A stretch of DNA of 7,600 bases from Clostridia bacterium. Lineage in GTDB: Bacteria; Bacillota_A; Clostridia; UBA1212. Under the pieces are notes generated by a model. That model worked only from the letters and a program-made list of their open reading frames with translations. It had not been told where the DNA came from and ran no database searches. Made by a program: the position numbers and the translations under genes. Position 1 is the first letter of the stretch, and the number at the start of each line of letters is the position of its first letter. Where the stretch lies: NCBI GenBank assembly GCA_017464985.1, contig JAFTXL010000048.1, positions 1 through 7,600 on the forward strand, given 5' to 3'. Of this stretch, positions 6,266-7,600 are shown piece after piece.

Positions 6266-7561
6266 ATGGAAGAATATAATGCAAAGTCTATAGTAAGAAA
6301 ATACAAGCTGATACTCGGAATACTATTTGTTGTTTTATGTGCTGTATATATATTTGCTATGACCAACGATATAGGTTTTCAAAAAGTGACCGCATCAGTT
6401 ATCTTTTTGGTACTGTGCTATTGTCTGAAGACCTATTTTAGTAAAAAATATGTGATGTCTGCTTTAACAGAAGAACTGAATCCTGTAAAGTACCGTGATA
6501 TTCTTAATGAAGGAAAAATATTCTCATATGGTGATGTTGAAAGAGTGCCCGCCGCATTCTATAACGGAGATTATCAGACAACAATAGATATATGTAATTT
6601 AAGAATTAGTGATAAAAAATACAAAAAGTATAAATATTATTATCTTTGTTATATTGCACGTTCGTATTTTATGTTGGGGGACACCGAAAAACTTGCATCG
6701 GTATGCGTAGCTTTTGATAAATCGGTCAGTATGAAAAAAAATGAAGAAAAGCTCAGGCAGAGATATCCAATTTTTAAAGTTTATTCCCTTTATCTCAAAA
6801 ATGATTTTGCTGCATGCAGAGAAATATATATAAAAATACTGAATAATGAGAAACTTATGTCATCAGTGTGGCAGCAGGCACATACACGTTTTCAATATGC
6901 TGTTATTTGTTATAAATTCAGCGATTTGGACACAGCAAAACAGAACTTTGAATTTGTTGTAAGTAATGCACCGAAACTCAATTTTGCAGATGTTTCACGG
7001 AAGTACCTTGAATGTATGGAAAACGGCGAGGCATATATTGCAGAGCATAGAGAAATTCTACCTTCGGAAAGTTTCTCTATGCCTCTTTATAATAAACAAA
7101 TGAAGAAGTTTCGTATAATGAAAATTGCAGTTTTTATTGCTGTGTTTATTTTGGTATTTTCTATTTTATACCATAAAACATTACGTGACAAAGCGGCGGA
7201 GGAATATGACAGAGAAATAGAGGAATTTTACAGCCGTGTAAATTCTGCTGTTTCAGAAATATATACTGATTTTGAAGTGATAGATGTATTCAGCATCCCA
7301 TACAACGGAGAGGATATAACTACGGTATGTGTTTGTGATACGGAAATGGATGGCTGGATTGCAGGCTGTCTGTATACATATAAGGAATCGGATAAATATT
7401 ATTTATCTCTTCAAGGCAGCGGGATTGATACAGGAGAAATATATTACGGTTCATGTTATCCGTCGGATTACAATATGTCATTTAAAGTAACAGATAATCC
7501 GGATGAAATTCCTCCGGATGCGCACTATATTGAAAAAATGGAATTTGAGGATAAAGATTAA
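6266..7561 (+). CDS. Membrane protein of unknown function with TPR-like cytoplasmic region
   Basis: I do not recognise this 431-residue protein. Two hydrophobic segments near the start (about 15-32 and 40-54) form a hairpin, and a third is at about 284-302, just after the basic stretch MKKFR. By the positive-inside rule, the N-terminus and residues 55-283 would be cytoplasmic, and 303-431 outside. The cytoplasmic part has repeated amphipathic helix pairs, such as AAFYNGDYQ at 96-103 onward, YLCYIARSYFMLGD and AVICYKFSDLDTAKQNFEF, resembling degenerate TPR repeats. The outer domain starts with a charged helix (about 304-330), then a probable beta-rich part with cysteines at 355, 357, 368 and 397 that could form disulfides. 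GAGGTG at 6255-6260, five bases before the ATG, supports the start. Base composition is visibly more A+T-rich than the acc genes. It could be a stress-sensing or scaffold protein, but no function can be assigned. The gene looks complete. Confidence 0.8.
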   Translation: MEEYNAKSIVRKYKLILGILFVVLCAVYIFAMTNDIGFQKVTASVIFLVLCYCLKTYFSKKYVMSALTEELNPVKYRDILNEGKIFSYGDVERVPAAFYNGDYQTTIDICNLRISDKKYKKYKYYYLCYIARSYFMLGDTEKLASVCVAFDKSVSMKKNEEKLRQRYPIFKVYSLYLKNDFAACREIYIKILNNEKLMSSVWQQAHTRFQYAVICYKFSDLDTAKQNFEFVVSNAPKLNFADVSRKYLECMENGEAYIAEHREILPSESFSMPLYNKQMKKFRIMKIAVFIAVFILVFSILYHKTLRDKAAEEYDREIEEFYSRVNSAVSEIYTDFEVIDVFSIPYNGEDITTVCVCDTEMDGWIAGCLYTYKESDKYYLSLQGSGIDTGEIYYGSCYPSDYNMSFKVTDNPDEIPPDAHYIEKMEFEDKD

Positions 7562-7600
7562 TATTTTTGTGTCTTGGAAATAGAGAAAAAAGAAATCTTA

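Noticed and set aside
6734..6741. Run of eight A in the membrane protein gene as a possible programmed frameshift
   Set aside because: The reading frame stays open and helical on both sides, there is no alternative long frame to enter, and such runs are common in A+T-rich genes.
7562..7600. A ribosome binding site or start of another gene at the window end
   Set aside because: The purine-rich stretch near 7582-7594 could belong to a leader, but no start codon or reading frame can be seen before the sequence ends.

Overview
The window looks like chromosomal DNA of an anaerobic Firmicute of class Clostridia, probably near Oscillospiraceae/Ruminococcaceae or Lachnospiraceae. The reasons are moderate-to-low G+C, frequent AGA and ATA codons, short Clostridia-type AccA and AccD, and a DNA-binding domain at the end of the fifth gene of a kind I associate with regulators from these families. 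All genes lie on the + strand. I saw no mobile element, CRISPR array, rRNA or tRNA.

Region 1 (1-4047) is the distal part of a fatty-acid-initiation operon. It holds accD and accA, the two carboxyltransferase subunits of acetyl-CoA carboxylase. An AMP-forming acyl-CoA synthetase of the medium-chain (MACS) type follows, then birA, a biotin-protein ligase without a DNA-binding domain. The gaps are 4, 24 and 2 bases, so they should be co-transcribed and the last pair is probably translationally coupled. The logic is coherent. BirA biotinylates the carrier protein AccB, whose gene is probably upstream of the window. AccA/AccD move the carboxyl group from that biotin to acetyl-CoA to make malonyl-CoA. 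The synthetase turns a free carboxylic acid into an acyl-CoA.

Region 2 (4048-4156) is the operon boundary. It has a weak hairpin followed by T residues, then a good sigma-A-type promoter (TTGACT, 16 bases, TATAAT). A perfect 9-bp inverted repeat brackets the -10 box and predicted start site.

Region 3 (4157-6166) encodes a 669-residue one-component regulator. It appears to have four tandem PAS-like domains followed by a SARP/OmpR-like winged helix, with no kinase, receiver or cyclase domain. A strong intrinsic terminator (6190-6228) follows it.

Region 4 (6266-7561) encodes an unrecognised membrane protein with three predicted membrane segments, a helical TPR-like cytoplasmic part and a cysteine-containing outer C-terminal domain. 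The last 39 bases (7562-7600) hold nothing I can identify.

Most of the window is well-understood metabolism. The less familiar parts are the multi-PAS regulator with its promoter-spanning repeat, the altered zinc-ribbon spacing of AccD, and the orphan membrane protein. I do not see convincing evidence of a wholly new multi-gene system.
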